Source: Hydnum rufescens UP504 (Eukaryota > Basidiomycota > Agaricomycetes > Cantharellales > Hydnaceae). Taken from it: DNA of 47,448 bases. The notes below the pieces were generated by a model that had not been told where the DNA came from, did not search any database, and worked only from the letters and a program-made list of their open reading frames with translations. Shown piece after piece: positions 45,180 to 47,448 of this stretch. Where the stretch lies: the NCBI GenBank assembly GCA_014904985.1, contig MU129176.1, positions 1-47,448 on the forward strand, given 5' to 3'. The position numbers were made by a program, and so were the translations under genes. Every line of letters begins with the position of its first letter. Positions within the stretch are counted from its first letter, which is position 1.

Positions 45180-46670
45180 CCAACATTGAACCGTCTCCAG
45201 CAGGCAGGCAGATGTGGACTCGGACTACTTGCGTTCTTACCACTTCGCAAACCCGAGAGGTGAGAGCGACGCCCATCCTCAACTCCCACGGGCATTCCAC
45301 GAGTGCAATAGTATCTGTGGAGAACGTCTCTCAGGGATTCCTTGGCATTAGTGCGGCGAGAACGGATCCGTTACTTTCTGCGGTACTTTCAAGGAAATAA
45401 ATGTTGTCAGTGGACGATACGTTGATATGTCTGTGGCTTGTTATCCTGGGTCCGTGCTTTATTCGGGATCGATCTAGACTGCGGCCACTGATGAAAAGAA
45501 CACTGCGGCACCTTGGAGAGCCGACTCGTCTCTGCGGAAGTTTGGAGCCCCTGGGCTCTTACGGAATCATCTATTCCTCCCTGAACTTGTACACCAGCAT
45601 CCGTAGGCTTGGCAGGTGAGGTTGAAATTATAGCAGGAATTCATTCGGGATTGACTGGGAGCATCGTGATCGGTCAAACGATGTGCAGGAATTTACGGAC
45701 ACTTCTCGAGCCATGACGCAGTCGTATCGCCAGTAAATAGGCACGGCTTGTTTTCGAGTCAACGCGAGAATACTGGGGGTGACCTGAACTTATTCGCGAG
45801 GCTTCCATCTCGTTTTGGACGAATTCGTGTGTGCTCTCTCGCCATTGGGTCGCAGCACATGTTCCCAATTGTTCATTCACCGTTACCTTTGACTCTAGGG
45901 ACTCACTCCAATGTATCAGTGAGCACGAGGAGGCGCGTGCGGCCATTAGGATTGTATCAGAAATCTTCATTGTGCTACTTCCTTTTTGGATTGGTGTACA
46001 ATCGAGACGGAGTCACTGATCCCGCTTCGGACTCATCCAACTGCTGGCGCATGGTTATAAGATCCGGAGTCGGCCAGATCACGGCTCGTGTCCATGCTTT
46101 ACCTTCCCGGCCTCAAATTACGCGAATATCGGTCTTTGTTCATGCTAGGGTTGTTGAATGGAAGGGGGATCGGAGAATTTTGGTTGGAGGTAGAAAACAA
46201 CCGCAATCTTAGTTGTACGTCGAACTCCGTCTCTGTTTGTTTCAGTGTTCAGTTGGGATTAATATGATTAGAACATGGATTGAAAGCGCGAGGGATAGTA
46301 ACTTTTCCCCCGACGAACGAGGCTTTATTTGTTCGTGGTGCTGTCGTTATTGTAGATCATCCCGTCATAGTAGGATATCCGGTCAATCAGAGAGTGACCT
46401 ATGCAAGGTGATCTGTAGATTGGGATTCAATGGCCTAAATGCATGAAGAAGTTGGGTTTCTTCCAATGTTTGTTTCCATCCGCGACTGCATAAGACTAAT
46501 TGTTACAGTTTTATGCATAACGATGTTGTATTAGAGATGTTTATTTCCCTATAGGTCGCAGGGTTGTGGAACCGCCGGGAACCTCCTCTATGACCACCCG
46601 GACAAGTTGAATTCGTTCTTTCTGGTCTCCTTCTTACTGGATGGGGGGTACGCCAAGAACTTATGAGCAA
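45180..46670 (+). pseudogene. Array gene copy H, heavily disrupted
   Basis: All exon blocks can be followed (CAGATGTGGACTCGG at 45209, exon 2 at about 45480, exon 3 at about 45690, exon 4 at about 45900, TCTGTTTGTTTCAG at about 46232, end at about 46670). There is an indel every few tens of bases and the start codon is lost. The many one-base indels resemble the gap-adjacent segments, so low-quality consensus near a sequence end is as likely as true decay. Confidence 0.6.
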
Positions 46671-46699
46671 GGTTTCAGTGAGCAGGAGAAGACAATACA

Positions 46700-47448
46700 G
46701 TGGGGTATTTATAATGAAAGAGATGGTATATATTTTATTTGTTTAGTGTCGAAATCATATCTCTACGGATTCAAAGCCTGTTGACTTTGTGTTATTTGAC
46801 TTGGTACAAGCATATATATGTCTATTTTTATTGTCTATTCCCTTGCCATCACTTTTACTCAGGAACCTTCCGGTTTTAGGCTGCTCTTAAGCTCGTTCTT
46901 TTGATTTTGCTTATAAAAGCTTCGGTGTTCTTCGTTCTTTTTAATTCCTGCTGCCGCGAGTGCCGAGCGCAGCCTAAGATCAGTCCCGGTGTAGCCGTGC
47001 ACCCAAGACTGGCAAATTCTCCCATCCGTTAGGCAACAATTGTTTACCTGTCCTGAGAGTCCTTGGTGTCATTCATGGCTGTGCCTCGAGCGGTGCTACC
47101 TTTTCGCACGCTGATTTCCAAGTTAAAGGCACGAATCTACTCTATGATCGTCGATAATACTCAGGCGAGGGGCGTCAGTCCTTCGATTGGCCCTGCCCCA
47201 ATAATGTATGATGCCTAAAATATACTTGGATACTAATATGTTCCATGGAATACTATTTCGTCAGAACGAATGACGAGGAGATCGACACTCGAATATCAGT
47301 AATTATTTGCATGGAGAACCGAGCTTGAGTATCTCTCCCTGCTCTAGCGCTTCTGCTCGTGTCCACACTCTAAAATGAACTGAGTGTCACTACTCTTTTA
47401 TATAAGTATAACCTATGATAACGATGTACGTATCTGACACGATCATAC
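46700..47448. other. Right end, no gene recognised
   Basis: After the last unit's 3' flank the sequence becomes AT-rich with no long frame and no resemblance to the units. The unit homology fades at about 46860 (CCATCACTTTTACTCAGG). I see no RNA gene or repeat in the remainder. Confidence 0.5.

Larger units (their letters stand above)
5340..46700 (+). repeat. Tandem array of 3.3-3.8 kb gene-bearing units
   Basis: The same ordered blocks recur head to tail. They are a block starting near AACCATTGACCTC, a GGAAGTGAGTGTGGCC block, a GTACCTACAAATTCGCTAAC block, a CACGACGTGAATAGCACGCA block, and then the five-exon gene and its 3' flank. Gene starts are at 7422 (A), 22168 (B), 29497 (C), 33187 (D), 36654 (E), 38137 (F), 41398 (G) and a decayed copy near 45180 (H). 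C is probably the same locus as B (see the gap). Spacing is about 3.7, 3.5, 3.3 and 3.8 kb for C-D, D-E, F-G and G-H. A to B is about 3.4 kb once the LINE block is subtracted. Units differ by many substitutions, so most of the duplication is old enough to diverge. Unequal exchange is visible in E/F and inside G. Confidence 0.85.

Overview
The window reads as a basidiomycete nuclear genome segment. Genes have short spliceosomal introns (56-95 bp, GT..AG, often with CTNAC-like branch sites), GC content is near 50%, and there is a fungal PEX11-type peroxin. The rest is mostly selfish DNA and a tandem array of a lineage-specific gene. The style recalls Rhizoctonia/Ceratobasidium-like Agaricomycetes, but that is a guess. 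There is no prokaryotic or viral gene organisation.

Layout. 1-93 is the 3' end of a LINE. 140-5300 is ordinary host DNA carrying two minus-strand genes: a PEX11-family peroxisomal protein (1249-2468, six exons) and an uncharacterised Ser/Pro-rich protein (3986-4802). About 5340-46700 is a head-to-tail array of 3.3-3.8 kb units. Each unit carries a five-exon gene of about 395-405 codons; the copy at 33187-34682 is fully open. The N-terminal half looks like a helical bundle of the MLKL-NTD/HeLo-like kind found at the front of fungal cell-death and NLR-type proteins. The C-terminal half is unrecognised. Other copies are frameshifted, truncated, recombined or decayed.

The array is hit by transposons that can be delimited by target-site duplications (TSDs). 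These are an 869 bp Tc1/mariner-type MITE (TA target; the empty site is present in sister units), a 222 bp hAT-type MITE, and an 11.3 kb LINE block (14 bp TSD). The LINE itself contains a 736 bp inverted-repeat element in ORF1 and a 4.75 kb TIR element with an 8 bp TSD in ORF2.

The 4.75 kb element is the most striking object. It has no transposase. It is built symmetrically around a 660 bp near-perfect palindrome with TATA-like sequences in both arms. On each side, facing outward, lies a chain of spliceosomal-intron-like modules (GTGAGT/GTAAGT donor, often TACTAAC branch site, TAG acceptor, 94-116 bp). Each intron carries a roughly 36 bp perfect hairpin, frequently with a GNRA tetraloop in the outward sense. 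A second hairpin sits just upstream of most donors. Stem changes are compensated between modules.

Assembly caution. A 25 N gap (24133-24157) is followed by about 7.3 kb that repeats the 7.2 kb before it, with differences that are mostly single-base indels. This looks like two unmerged contig ends of one locus, not a biological duplication. Single-base indels also break host genes, so several frameshifts here are probably consensus errors.
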